From positions 620,001 through 684,000 of the forward strand of contig NC_026737.1 of assembly GCF_000210295.1 (NCBI RefSeq): 64,000 nt of DNA, in the 5' to 3' direction. The notes below the pieces were generated by a model, which ran no database searches, was not told the origin of the DNA, and saw nothing but the letters and a program-made list of their open reading frames with translations. A program made the translations under genes and the position numbers. The DNA comes from Trypanosoma brucei gambiense DAL972. Taxonomy: Eukaryota > Euglenozoa > Kinetoplastea > Trypanosomatida > Trypanosomatidae. Shown in pieces: positions 52,037-61,012 of the stretch. The stretch's first letter is position 1, and each line of letters begins with the position of its first letter.

Positions 52037-52705
52037 ATGAAGCCTACAAAACCACTACTTTACATAACGGGATACGGACCCTTCTTGGAAATAACGGAGA
52101 ACCCCAGCGCCACCATTGCGCAAAGTGTAGCGGAACAGGTGAGACAAAGTGGCGAAGCGGATGTCCATCATGAAACACTAGACGTGAACTTAGAGGCCGT
52201 TTCCAAATATTTCAACCGCCTCAATGAATCCGTCACCGCTCATCTGGAAGCCACACATCCCGAGAATCGAGTACTTCTCGTCAACGTGGGCCTTCACAGT
52301 CGCGAAAAGGAGAAGGTATTGCGGCTGGAAGTGCGCGCCTTCAATGAACTGGAGGGAAACCCCATCGATGATGAGCTTCCCTTGAGTACATGCAAAGACA
52401 GTGCTTTCGTGAAGGGATGCAAGCTCGAAACAACAACAGCCCTCATAGAGGAACTCAATGCGATTGAGAGAAATGGTAGCGATCATCACGAAAAGCCTCG
52501 TTGGATTATTTCTTACGACGCGGGGCGATATTACTGCAACTATGCACTGTACAGAGGCGTGAAGATGCAGGAAGCTCTAAACAGCCGCGTGTTTGCCGTG
52601 TTTTTGCACATTGTAGCATCCACTGTCGTGTGCATGGAAGAGCAGGTTGCGCAGGTCCGCATGCTTGTGTCGCACCTCTTGAAACACATGGAAGCAGTTG
52701 AATGA
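52037..52705 (+). CDS. PGP: Pyroglutamyl peptidase I (peptidase family C15)
   Basis: The 222-residue enzyme removes N-terminal pyroglutamate from peptides. The N-terminus has the family's GYGPF and ENPS motifs. The catalytic triad is Glu98 (in LEVRAFN, aligning with the family's IERVAIN), Cys167 (in SYDAGRYYCN, the C15 cysteine motif) and His191 (in FLHI). Length is typical. The frame is open to a GTG 63 nt upstream, but Met1 is taken as the first ATG because it directly precedes the GYGPF strand at the usual distance. I recall a T. brucei enzyme of this type reported to cleave blocked host peptide hormones and linked to disease in infected animals. The protein has no signal peptide, so it is cytosolic, with release from dying cells possible. 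Confidence 0.9.
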   Translation: MKPTKPLLYITGYGPFLEITENPSATIAQSVAEQVRQSGEADVHHETLDVNLEAVSKYFNRLNESVTAHLEATHPENRVLLVNVGLHSREKEKVLRLEVRAFNELEGNPIDDELPLSTCKDSAFVKGCKLETTTALIEELNAIERNGSDHHEKPRWIISYDAGRYYCNYALYRGVKMQEALNSRVFAVFLHIVASTVVCMEEQVAQVRMLVSHLLKHMEAVE

Positions 52706-53244
52706 CTTCATTTACAAGCTATTCTTTTGGGCGTACCGTTTGATAGTTTGTTTATTCTGCTGGTTTTGTTGGTTGGGTTTACCTTTGATGGCTCATTATT
52801 ACTGGGGTTTCTGTTGATGCCGCAAGCGGGGCTACCTATCACAGTGGTGTCGCTGTTGAAAGGGCGCTTAACGAAAGTGCAGAATAGCCAGACACATACA
52901 TACATATATATACGTACGCTTATTTATTGGTAGTATACGTCTCTGTGTGTATCTGCGTGTGTTTTGCAAAAAGCTCTGAGTTCCACAGACGGTTTACCTC
53001 AAAGAGGAGGTGTTTCCCCCACTTTTCCACTTGCATCCTCGATTTTATTATTTTTTTTTTCTTGCATACGTGAGAATGAGGGTCCACCCTCATGAATGCC
53101 CAGTGTCTTCTCCATATCAGAGAGTCCTCCAAACCACACGCGTTAATTTTATGAAAATTTCCTCTTCCTCTACCACACATTCCCCTTCCCTCCTCCTCTT
53201 CTTTTGTTGCTGTTGTTGTTGTTATTTTTACTTTTCCCCCTCTT
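52706..53244. other. 539-bp spacer
   Basis: There are two pyrimidine tracts, one at about 53040-53062 with AG at about 53072, and a longer one at 53160-53243 whose first AG lies inside ATGAGC at 53245. No gene is seen. Confidence 0.6.
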
Positions 53245-55497
53245 ATGAGCGAAGAAGTAGATTGGTTGGGAAACGGGGGATTCTTTTCTTCCACCGTAAT
53301 AGAAGTGGCCGTAATCAGACACCATAATATCGGGAAGAAAAAGGAGGAGGTCATCACCTCCATGCAACCACCTTCACCAACTGTATCCTTCATTGAATAT
53401 GTCCTTTTGGCACTTGAGCTTCCACCAAACATGTTTGTCTCCAAACTGGCCGCGTGCTGCACGATGCTTTTCCTAACGCGCTCAGACCCAAAGCTCCTAC
53501 GGGAGTTGTGTAGAAAGTGGGTAATACGATTCAAAAAAGATCGGCACCTGATTATTTCCCGGATTCGGGAAAGCACAAGGAGTGCTAATTGCTCTGATAT
53601 GTACTCGAGAGCATCCATGGATAGTGTTGTCGAGAATCTTCCGGGCTCAGACGAGTGTGACCCACAGAACTGTATGGAACATTTTCTTCACCTGATCAAC
53701 ACGTTTGTGCCGGAGTATTTTTCTTGGAATTGGCACCACACAGAGTTGATGATTCAAACCAATAGAAAGTCGGAGGACTTTGTACGCGAAAAGCTGCTTC
53801 CACTCTGTAGGAATAGCAGCGAGGATGCTGATGGATTGGATGACGAGGATAAGGACAAGGACGAAGCTCTGGCGTCCTTTTTGCTTAGTAAACGGCCTGC
53901 GGATACTCGGGGCTTTAACAAATGCGAAGAAGCATGGACAAACGGCCTCGAAAACCCTGAGCGGCCCCCTCTTGAAAGGTATGCATCGCGCATTCGTTTC
54001 GCAACATTCAGCAACCTCCGCAACTGTTTCCGCCAGTCACCACATGGCGTGGTGCTCATATTTCACGCTAACTATTCTTCAAAGAGTTGCGAGACGCTGA
54101 GGACCTTTGAGGAAATTCTCATGAAACAGATGCTGAACCCTCAACCACAGGTGTGTGTTGTTCACATTGTTGCAGAGCCTGAACTCGCGCGCTTATATCA
54201 AATAAATTGGTTTCCAACGATCATCTATGTGCCACCGCTATCCCAACCGAAGAGCGGCCCATTGCTGGAAGTTGTAGAGTCTAACACCAATAGTAATGGT
54301 TGTTCATTCAACCAAGTGCGCACGAGTAACGGTACGCCTACCATTCGGGGCACTGGGGGTGAAGCCGATGATGTATCAAGCGACGCATTGCCACCAGTGC
54401 GTCTGGTGTCATCGGATGCGGAGGAGTCAAGCGATGATTCCCCCTGTGCAGCAAGTCCATTGCAAGAAGAGGAAATATCACCCTCTGTTAAACATAAGAA
54501 GCACCGTGTGTATCCGCCAGAAGGTGACTTATCGGCTCCGTCGCTTGCAAAGTGGATAAATAGCAGAGGTTCCGTAGCACAGCTGATGCCTGCGGATAAT
54601 CGTGCGGTTTCACGCATTAATCAGCTCCCTGAAAGGAAGGGATTTCCGAATGGTTTGAAGCATTCGTCGTCGAGGGACTCTCTACAGACGTTGAGTTCCT
54701 CTGCGGAGGCGGCGGATTCTCATGAAACCAGCGCAAAGGCACCGGTGTTCATTTTTCTGGGAGGAGGTGTGGCTGCAGGGAAAAGCACTGTAGTGTCTGT
54801 GCTTTCTGGTAGTTTATGGTGGGAGGAGCACAAGGCAAATAGCGTCATCATTAGTGCTGATAACTACAAGAGCCAGAGTTACCTGGTATCGAATGACATG
54901 GAGAAGCAGCACGAGTATAGCACACGCTTGGCAGAGGAACTCATGGTGAGAGCAGTGAATGGGAGGCGCAGCATTGTGTTCGATAGTACAATGATGTGGA
55001 AACCGTTTGTTCAGCAGGTGATTGATATGGTGCGCAATTCCCATCGTGTGCTGTACGAACAGGGACCGGGCTATCGGGATGGTGGAAAAGTGGAAGAATA
55101 CTTTAGGACGGTGGGACCACGGTCAGAGTCTCACCTTCCACCATATGTAATTCGACTCTTAGCAATAACGGTTGAGCCTGAAGTTGCGGTACGCCGCGGA
55201 ATCCTTCGCAACTTCTCAACAGGACGAAGCGTGCCTATCAAAACTCAACTTCGCTCCTTCCGCCTATTTGCAGAGAACTTTGTGGAATATGTTTCCCTAG
55301 TAGATGAAGCTACGTTATACAACAACAATGTGATTGTTGACCTCGAGAAGGGCGAACTTCCGCCGGTGGTAGCGGAAAAGCGGGAGGGGAAACTGGTGGT
55401 AGTTGATCACGACGCCTATGCACTTTTCTTAGGACAACGGGGGTTAAATGAAAATGCTGGGAATGCACTTGAGCTCTACAACCCCAAGCAATCCTAA
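53245..55497 (+). CDS. Thioredoxin-like domain fused to zeta-type P-loop kinase domain
   Basis: This 750-residue fusion has two recognisable parts. Residues about 266-330 look like a thioredoxin fold (VVLIFHANYSSKSCE, later INWFPTIIYVPP with the cis-Pro), but the active-site CxxC is absent: only one Cys remains. A Ser/Glu-rich linker follows. Residues about 495-720 form a zeta-type P-loop kinase: Walker A GGGVAAGKST at 506-515, then SADNYK, the FDSTMMWKPFVQQV segment and a conserved basic stretch near GILRNFSTGR. A similar P-loop domain is known from bacterial zeta proteins and from plant calmodulin-binding proteins. The N-terminal 250 residues are helical and unrecognised. The ATG at 53245 sits on the first AG after a long pyrimidine tract; Met40 at 53362 is an alternative start giving 711 residues. 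Whether it phosphorylates UDP-sugars or another metabolite is unknown. Confidence 0.78.
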   Translation: MSEEVDWLGNGGFFSSTVIEVAVIRHHNIGKKKEEVITSMQPPSPTVSFIEYVLLALELPPNMFVSKLAACCTMLFLTRSDPKLLRELCRKWVIRFKKDRHLIISRIRESTRSANCSDMYSRASMDSVVENLPGSDECDPQNCMEHFLHLINTFVPEYFSWNWHHTELMIQTNRKSEDFVREKLLPLCRNSSEDADGLDDEDKDKDEALASFLLSKRPADTRGFNKCEEAWTNGLENPERPPLERYASRIRFATFSNLRNCFRQSPHGVVLIFHANYSSKSCETLRTFEEILMKQMLNPQPQVCVVHIVAEPELARLYQINWFPTIIYVPPLSQPKSGPLLEVVESNTNSNGCSFNQVRTSNGTPTIRGTGGEADDVSSDALPPVRLVSSDAEESSDDSPCAASPLQEEEISPSVKHKKHRVYPPEGDLSAPSLAKWINSRGSVAQLMPADNRAVSRINQLPERKGFPNGLKHSSSRDSLQTLSSSAEAADSHETSAKAPVFIFLGGGVAAGKSTVVSVLSGSLWWEEHKANSVIISADNYKSQSYLVSNDMEKQHEYSTRLAEELMVRAVNGRRSIVFDSTMMWKPFVQQVIDMVRNSHRVLYEQGPGYRDGGKVEEYFRTVGPRSESHLPPYVIRLLAITVEPEVAVRRGILRNFSTGRSVPIKTQLRSFRLFAENFVEYVSLVDEATLYNNNVIVDLEKGELPPVVAEKREGKLVVVDHDAYALFLGQRGLNENAGNALELYNPKQS

Positions 55498-57395
55498 CAC
55501 GGGAGCAGCGAGGGGTCGGGCGCGTTATGACCATTTGTTAATGTGCGCTTTCGGGTCGATAAAATATATGGATGGACGTAGGATATTGTTGTTGTTATTG
55601 TTATTTCGTTTTTGTTTTATCATTTACACGTTTGGATGCCGTCGTTGCGGTTCGTATTAGTAGTGACATTTGTGCTGCTGTATTTGGTGGTACGCTGGCG
55701 GTAGGGGAATCTGCATTGAGAAGGCTTTAATTGGTACTGTGTTCGTCATTTTTCCTGTTATTATTATTATTATCATTATTATTATTATTACTATTATTGT
55801 ATGTATCTTATGTGTGCGTACCTTCATATGTCCGTTTACAAATACTTAAAAAAAAATCAGAGGGAAGAGGGAAGTGGTCCAAACAGGTTCAACTAATAAG
55901 TGATGGCGGAAGAGAGTGTTTGAACAGAGAAGGGATAACATAGCAACCGTTCTAGCTCATATAACATCGGTGTTGATTTCTTTTCGGTGCGCGTGTGTGT
56001 GTGTTTTGTTTGTTTGTTTGTTTGTTTGTTCTCTTTTCAATTAAAACGGTAATCCCACAGTAATATCTTGCATGTACATATACACGTGTAAATGTGGGTT
56101 TTTTTTTTTTGTCCCTCCCCCTCCCCTACCTTGGCCCTTGCTTCCCCAACCGCCAGCCTCTGGTACAGAAAATATGAGAACATTAAGGTGAAGGAAAAGG
56201 GTAGGCAGGGTTGTTACCGTTTAAAGAGGAAAAAAACTAGAAGAGATAGGGATAGGGATATTACTGTCCGTCACTTTTCTTTTCATTCTTTCTTGGTCTT
56301 ATCATTTTCTGTTCCTTCATTTCTTTTCTCTCTCCTTCATTTCTTTTTTTCTTTTTTTTTATTTTTATTTTAACTTTATCTTTCCTCTCACTAATGGTGG
56401 TGAAATGGAGGAAAGCGGGAGAAGCGGTTGGTTTCGTCGTTGGGGTTTCTTTTCCCGCTCAACAACCGAGTAAAAGTTACATTCATGCACGCGCAGGCGT
56501 GGAGCTTTTGGCGCCGCTTCCCTCTCTTCCTTTTTTTTTTCTTTGTTTGTGTGTTTGTGTGTTGTTGGTGTCGTTGTTGTTGTAGTTGTGTTCTATAATT
56601 ATTCGTGCAAAGTGCTCCCATTAATATCTGGACTTTATGTTATCCCCTTTTTTTTTCTTTTTTTGCCCTCCCCTCACCTCCCTTTGTTCTCTTCTCTTCC
56701 ACGCCTTTTCTTTCATACACATATGCACTCTTTTGTGTTTCCCCTTTTTTTTTTCATTTTATTTAAAGAAAGAAATAAAAAGAATCTTTTTCAAACCCGT
56801 TTGAACCATTTCTCATTTGGTGTAGGGCTGAAGTCAAGGTCTGCTGAACGCATTAGTTTGCTCGGGGAATTGTTGTGCTGCATTTCCACCACTCTCTTCC
56901 CTTCTCTGAATAGTACCTTCCCTACTATCATATTAATTTATATTTATTTATATTTACATATAAATAAATCTGTTGTTGTTGCCATTTGTGGGGGTGTTTT
57001 TTCCCCCCCCCCTCCTTCTTTCCTTTTAAAGTTGTTGTAGACATTCATCTTTTTCTTTTTTGTGTGTAGGAAATAAAATTTTAAGAAACAAACTTGCTCA
57101 TACACTTACGTTGCCTCCACACACACACACACTTACATCCGACTCCGCAGCAGTGTGTTGCTGCTCTTGGACAGTGGAACCAATTGAAAGGCAAACTAAA
57201 CGAGTAACTAAAGGGCATTCGTACGTGTCAAAAAAAAAACAGTGGAGGAAAGATAAAAAGTAAAGTAGACAAAGCGGGCGATTAGTGCAATCATTGGTTG
57301 TTTGTTTGTTTGTTTTTCTTTTTTGCCCCTTAATAAGGCAAAGAGACGCAACAACATTTTTTTTTTAAAAAAACGGTATCACTTATATTAGAGAT
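55498..57395. other. 1.9 kb spacer
   Basis: It has ATT repeats near 55755-55795, (GT)n and (GTTT)n at about 55988-56030, and a T10/A7 inverted run at 57357-57373 just before the next gene. A T-rich tract at about 57298-57325 is followed by AG at 57336-57337. No gene is seen. Confidence 0.6.
57357..57373. repeat. Back-to-back T10/A7 homopolymer runs in a 5' UTR
   Basis: Ten T followed by seven A lie 22 nt upstream of the HMG-CoA lyase-like start, between the likely acceptor (57336-57337) and the ATG, so inside the mature 5' UTR. Confidence 0.6.
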
Positions 57396-58691
57396 ATGTT
57401 TCGAACGTTACCCTTGAGGTCAAGTATTCGCATGGTGGAGTGCCCGCGCGATGCGATGCAGGGCTTACCACATTTTATCCCAACAGAACAAAAGATACGG
57501 TACCTCAAAGCTCTCCTGAAGTGTGGCTTTTATGCTCTTGATTGTGGCTCTTTTGTGTCACCGCGAGCAGTTCCTCAAATGCGTGATAGCACCGAAGTTA
57601 TCGCTAACTGTTGGAAAACTATGCAAGAGGAAAAGGCAGCGCCTAAGTTGTCTGTTGTTGTTGCATCACTCGCTGGGTTTAAGCAGGCATTGGAAACTCC
57701 GGGAGTGAGTGTCATTGGGTATCCGATTGGTTGCTGCGAGCGGTTTCAGCAACGTAATGCGAAAAAGAGCATTGCAATGTCCCTTGATGAAATTAGAAAC
57801 ATAAAGGAGGCCACAGATGCCTTCAATGCGCAACGAAGCTCAAACCCCGTGGCTCCCAATGAAGACGTCAATGGGAGGGAGCTTCTCATTTACATTTCTA
57901 TGGCATTTGGTAATCCGTATGGCGAGTCGCACAGTATTGATTTAGTGGAAAATTTGGTAGGAGAACTTGTCGCATCGGGGGCGCGTGACATTAGTCTTGC
58001 TGACACCACTGGAGTAGCGCAACCGCCCCTCATATTTGACACCTTCACTCAATTACGGAAGAAATTCCCTGATGTAACATTTGCTGGACATTTTCACAGT
58101 AATGCGGTGGAGGCGAGAGGGAAAATTGTTGCAGCGCTGGATGCCGGTTGCACGATGATCGACAGCGCGCTGTGTGGTATGGGCGGTTGCCCATTCGCTA
58201 AAGATGACGGTCTTGTGGGAAATGTTGCGACGGAGGTGGTGGTGAAGGCGCTTGAGGAGCGTGGCGTCCTCCCCGCTGCTCTCAATAAGGAGCAACTAAA
58301 GAAATGCGTCCTCATCAAACAGGAGATTTTTGGTGTGAGCGTGAGAGACATGTTGATTTCACAAACACTGCACGATGAGAAGCGGTTTGCGGCGTTATGC
58401 CAGGAGCACTTTAAGTTGTATGATGTTAACGACGATGGTACTTTGGATTATGAAGGATTTAGAGATAGTATGATTCATGTCTTTGCTGAATTGGGTGCAC
58501 CACAGCCATCAGAGGAGAAAATACGCAGCAGTTTCGCGAAGGTTGATATCCAAAATCTTGGGTTTATTACAATTGACGCGTACACGATGGGTGCAAGGCG
58601 CTTACTCGTCAAGAGATTGGCTTCCAACACCAACACAACAACTAAGAATGAAGAAAGGGGGGAAGGTGTCGTTGAAGCATCTTCCTGCTGA
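57396..58691 (+). CDS. HMGCL: Hydroxymethylglutaryl-CoA lyase-like protein with C-terminal EF-hand pair
   Basis: Residues 13-305 match the HMG-CoA lyase TIM barrel, which splits HMG-CoA into acetyl-CoA and acetoacetate in leucine breakdown. The catalytic Arg18-Asp19 pair is in CPRDAMQ, SFVSPRAVPQMRD follows, the metal-site GHFHSN is present, and the active-site loop GMGGCP has Cys265. At the position of the human Glu72 there is Asp (ALDCGSF). The C-terminal 95 residues are foreign to the family: an EF-hand at 343-354 (DVNDDGTLDYEG) with Gly instead of the usual Glu at position 12, followed by a degenerate second hand near 380. The end is ASSC, not a peroxisomal targeting signal. A mitochondrial location is possible from the short basic N-terminus. 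Whether it is a true lyase or a diverged relative needs enzyme assay. Confidence 0.82.
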   Translation: MFRTLPLRSSIRMVECPRDAMQGLPHFIPTEQKIRYLKALLKCGFYALDCGSFVSPRAVPQMRDSTEVIANCWKTMQEEKAAPKLSVVVASLAGFKQALETPGVSVIGYPIGCCERFQQRNAKKSIAMSLDEIRNIKEATDAFNAQRSSNPVAPNEDVNGRELLIYISMAFGNPYGESHSIDLVENLVGELVASGARDISLADTTGVAQPPLIFDTFTQLRKKFPDVTFAGHFHSNAVEARGKIVAALDAGCTMIDSALCGMGGCPFAKDDGLVGNVATEVVVKALEERGVLPAALNKEQLKKCVLIKQEIFGVSVRDMLISQTLHDEKRFAALCQEHFKLYDVNDDGTLDYEGFRDSMIHVFAELGAPQPSEEKIRSSFAKVDIQNLGFITIDAYTMGARRLLVKRLASNTNTTTKNEERGEGVVEASSC

Positions 58692-59687
58692 GCATTCTAA
58701 AGGTTTGCTTTTTTTTCTTTTTATTATTTGTTGTTGTTGCTATTGTTTGGTTTTTCTTTCCCCCCCCTCCTCCCTCTTCAAACTCGTGATTGGGACTTTA
58801 GGAGGGACCAGGGGAAGGGAGACGAGTACCGTAATCATGGCTGGTTAATGGCACCTCTATCATCCAGTCTGTGTTTCCCAAATTCACAAATCAAAAACAC
58901 GGAACCGAAATTATGGGATAACAAAATGAAGAACTTAAGACAATGATGTGATGCAGGATAAAAAGAGGAACGGGGCATGAATGCACACAAACAGAAACCC
59001 GTACACACGATGTATGCAATATGTACTGTTTGTAGCAGAAAGAAAGAAAAAGATGGAGGGAGGGAGGGATAAAGAGGAAAGGAAGCTGATGGCGCTTCTC
59101 CCGGTTCCCTTTTACTCTGTCTTGTATCTCACGCTTGACTTCTGTGACCTAACTTTTATCTGCTTCATACTTTTTTTTCATTCACTGTCTTCGGTTGACT
59201 CGTTTGTATCCCTCTTTTTCTCTTTCCATTTGTTTCCATTCCTTCTGTCATGTCCTTCACTCCTTTTCCACACACACGCACGGTCCATCTGCATGCTCAT
59301 GTGTGTAATATACCGTGTCTCTTTGGAAATTTCAGTAGTGAAATGTGTTTGATGCAGTTCAAAAAGCGCATATCTCTAAAGATCACTTTTTGTTGTTGTT
59401 TTTGTTGTCGTTGTAACAATATTTGCAGCATTTATGTGCTTGACAGTTGCGTCTACTACCTGTTGGTTCTTTGTTCTCTTTACGCTACTTTCAATTTTCC
59501 CCCTTTTTTGTTATTATCTCCTTTAGTGCATAAATACACGAAGAGGAAGGGAGGCGGGGCTCATTCCCATTTGGCTCGCATCAGTGGAGACAACTTGTGG
59601 TGTTGCTAACGGAACCGTAAGCATTTAGCACCGGAGTTGTTTTGTTTTGTTTTGTTTCCCCCTACACACACACACACACACACACAG
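58692..59687. other. 1.0 kb spacer
   Basis: It is T/C-rich in its second half with a (CA)n run at 59664-59685. The run ends in CAG directly before the ATG at 59688. No gene is seen. Confidence 0.6.
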
Positions 59688-60179
59688 ATGACGGCAATTG
59701 CGATGAAACGGATTGCTAAAGATCTTAACGTTCTAAAGACGGACATTAGTCGTAGTGCTCCGGTGGTGTCTCTCATTGCCGCTGTTGAAAGTGAAAACGT
59801 TTATCAATGGCATATTGTGGCACGGGCTCCAGCCGACAGCATTTACAGCAGTAATAGTGATGAAGCACAGCAGAAGAAGAAAAATGCATATCGTCTTTCA
59901 GTAATATTCACAGACGATTACCCCGACAAGCCACCAAAGGTAAGTTTCATTACTAATATTTATAGTCCGCTTGTTGGGGAAAAGGGTGATGTGTGTGAGC
60001 GACTCACTGAAAAGGATTGGACACCAGACCAGCGTGCAACTAATGTTATTATGCGTGTCCTCAATGAGGTGTTTAGTGGATATAAAAACAATGACGATTA
60101 TGATTTAAACCACGACGCACGCCGTTGTCTAAAGGAGGAACCAGAGGTATTCGAAAAGCGAGCTCAGTGTCCGTTTTAG
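59688..60179 (+). CDS. E2 ubiquitin-conjugating enzyme fold, Ubc12-like, HPN motif changed
   Basis: The first ATG gives 163 residues; upstream open frame from TTG at 59637 only reads the T and CA repeats. The fold is a UBC domain: RIAKDLNVL helix 1, DDYPDKPPKV, then the catalytic Cys103 in GDVC, DWTP, and a C-terminal helix region. The HPN motif eight residues before the Cys reads SPL here (Leu95 replaces the catalytic Asn). The tail aligns without gaps to the Ubc12 end over about 20 residues (LN--A---L------FE---Q). Ubc12 is the NEDD8 E2, so a link to NEDD8 at 14.5 kb is possible but inferred. An insert of about 10 residues (SDEAQQKKKN) lies between two beta-strands. It could also act as a structural partner of another E2. 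Confidence 0.78.
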   Translation: MTAIAMKRIAKDLNVLKTDISRSAPVVSLIAAVESENVYQWHIVARAPADSIYSSNSDEAQQKKKNAYRLSVIFTDDYPDKPPKVSFITNIYSPLVGEKGDVCERLTEKDWTPDQRATNVIMRVLNEVFSGYKNNDDYDLNHDARRCLKEEPEVFEKRAQCPF

Positions 60180-61012
60180 TTGAAACGCGAAGCACAAAGA
60201 AGGAAGAGTGGAAGGGGAGAACAAAAAGAAGCAAAAAAAAAAAAAGAGGACGCAGATTTTTTCATAAAAGAACACAAAAAAACTTATTGAGCGAAACGCG
60301 TAATTGCCGCTGATGGTGTTTTAATTTTTGCGCCCGCATGCCGCATACGGATGAGGCCACATGTCTTCCATCCAACCGGAAGTTACGGTGTATAATATCG
60401 TATAGGTGGAAAAAGAAAGAAAGGAAAAGAAAGGGAAAGTCTTTTGGATGTACCGTGTTGTTGTTGCAAATGCATAAATAGACGAAGGCACAGATATTTT
60501 CCACCTCACATCGATGTTGTGAAGAAAAGCAGCTTTACATTGGCGTCACATTTCAGTAACCACTTTTTTTTTTTTATTTGAAACTGATTGGGGGCAAAGG
60601 CGGGGAGATTTTCTTTTTTTCTTTTTTGGGGACAAGATCAGAGGATAACAAATAATAAAAATATCACTTCTTCGCCTGTCGGCAATACCTTTTCCGTCAC
60701 CCCCTGCTACTTACATATATGGTTTCAATGTGCGTTACCGATTCATTTACATTTTATGCGCTGGTGTTTTGTTTTCCCCTTCTCCACATCACACACAACC
60801 ACACCATTCTTTTTGTCCTATTTGTTGTTTTTGTTATTTATTTATTTATTTTTTTTGCGACCCTGTCCCGTCCTCGCAACCAAAATATTTTTCTCCTCCT
60901 CTTCTTCTCTTCTTTTCATACGTGGTACGCAACGATATAATGTTTTTTTTTGTTTTGTTTTGTTTTGTTTTAGCAAAGGAACGAGACGGAGAGCAGAAGT
61001 TGAATCGATGAA
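60180..61012. other. 833-bp spacer
   Basis: Purine-rich first, then T-rich. No gene is seen. The acceptor at its end is annotated separately. Confidence 0.6.
60942..60973 (+). promoter_or_regulatory. Polypyrimidine-type tract and candidate trans-splice acceptor
   Basis: A T-rich tract with GTTTT repeats is followed by AG at 60972-60973, 39 nt before the ATG at 61013. Confidence 0.55.
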
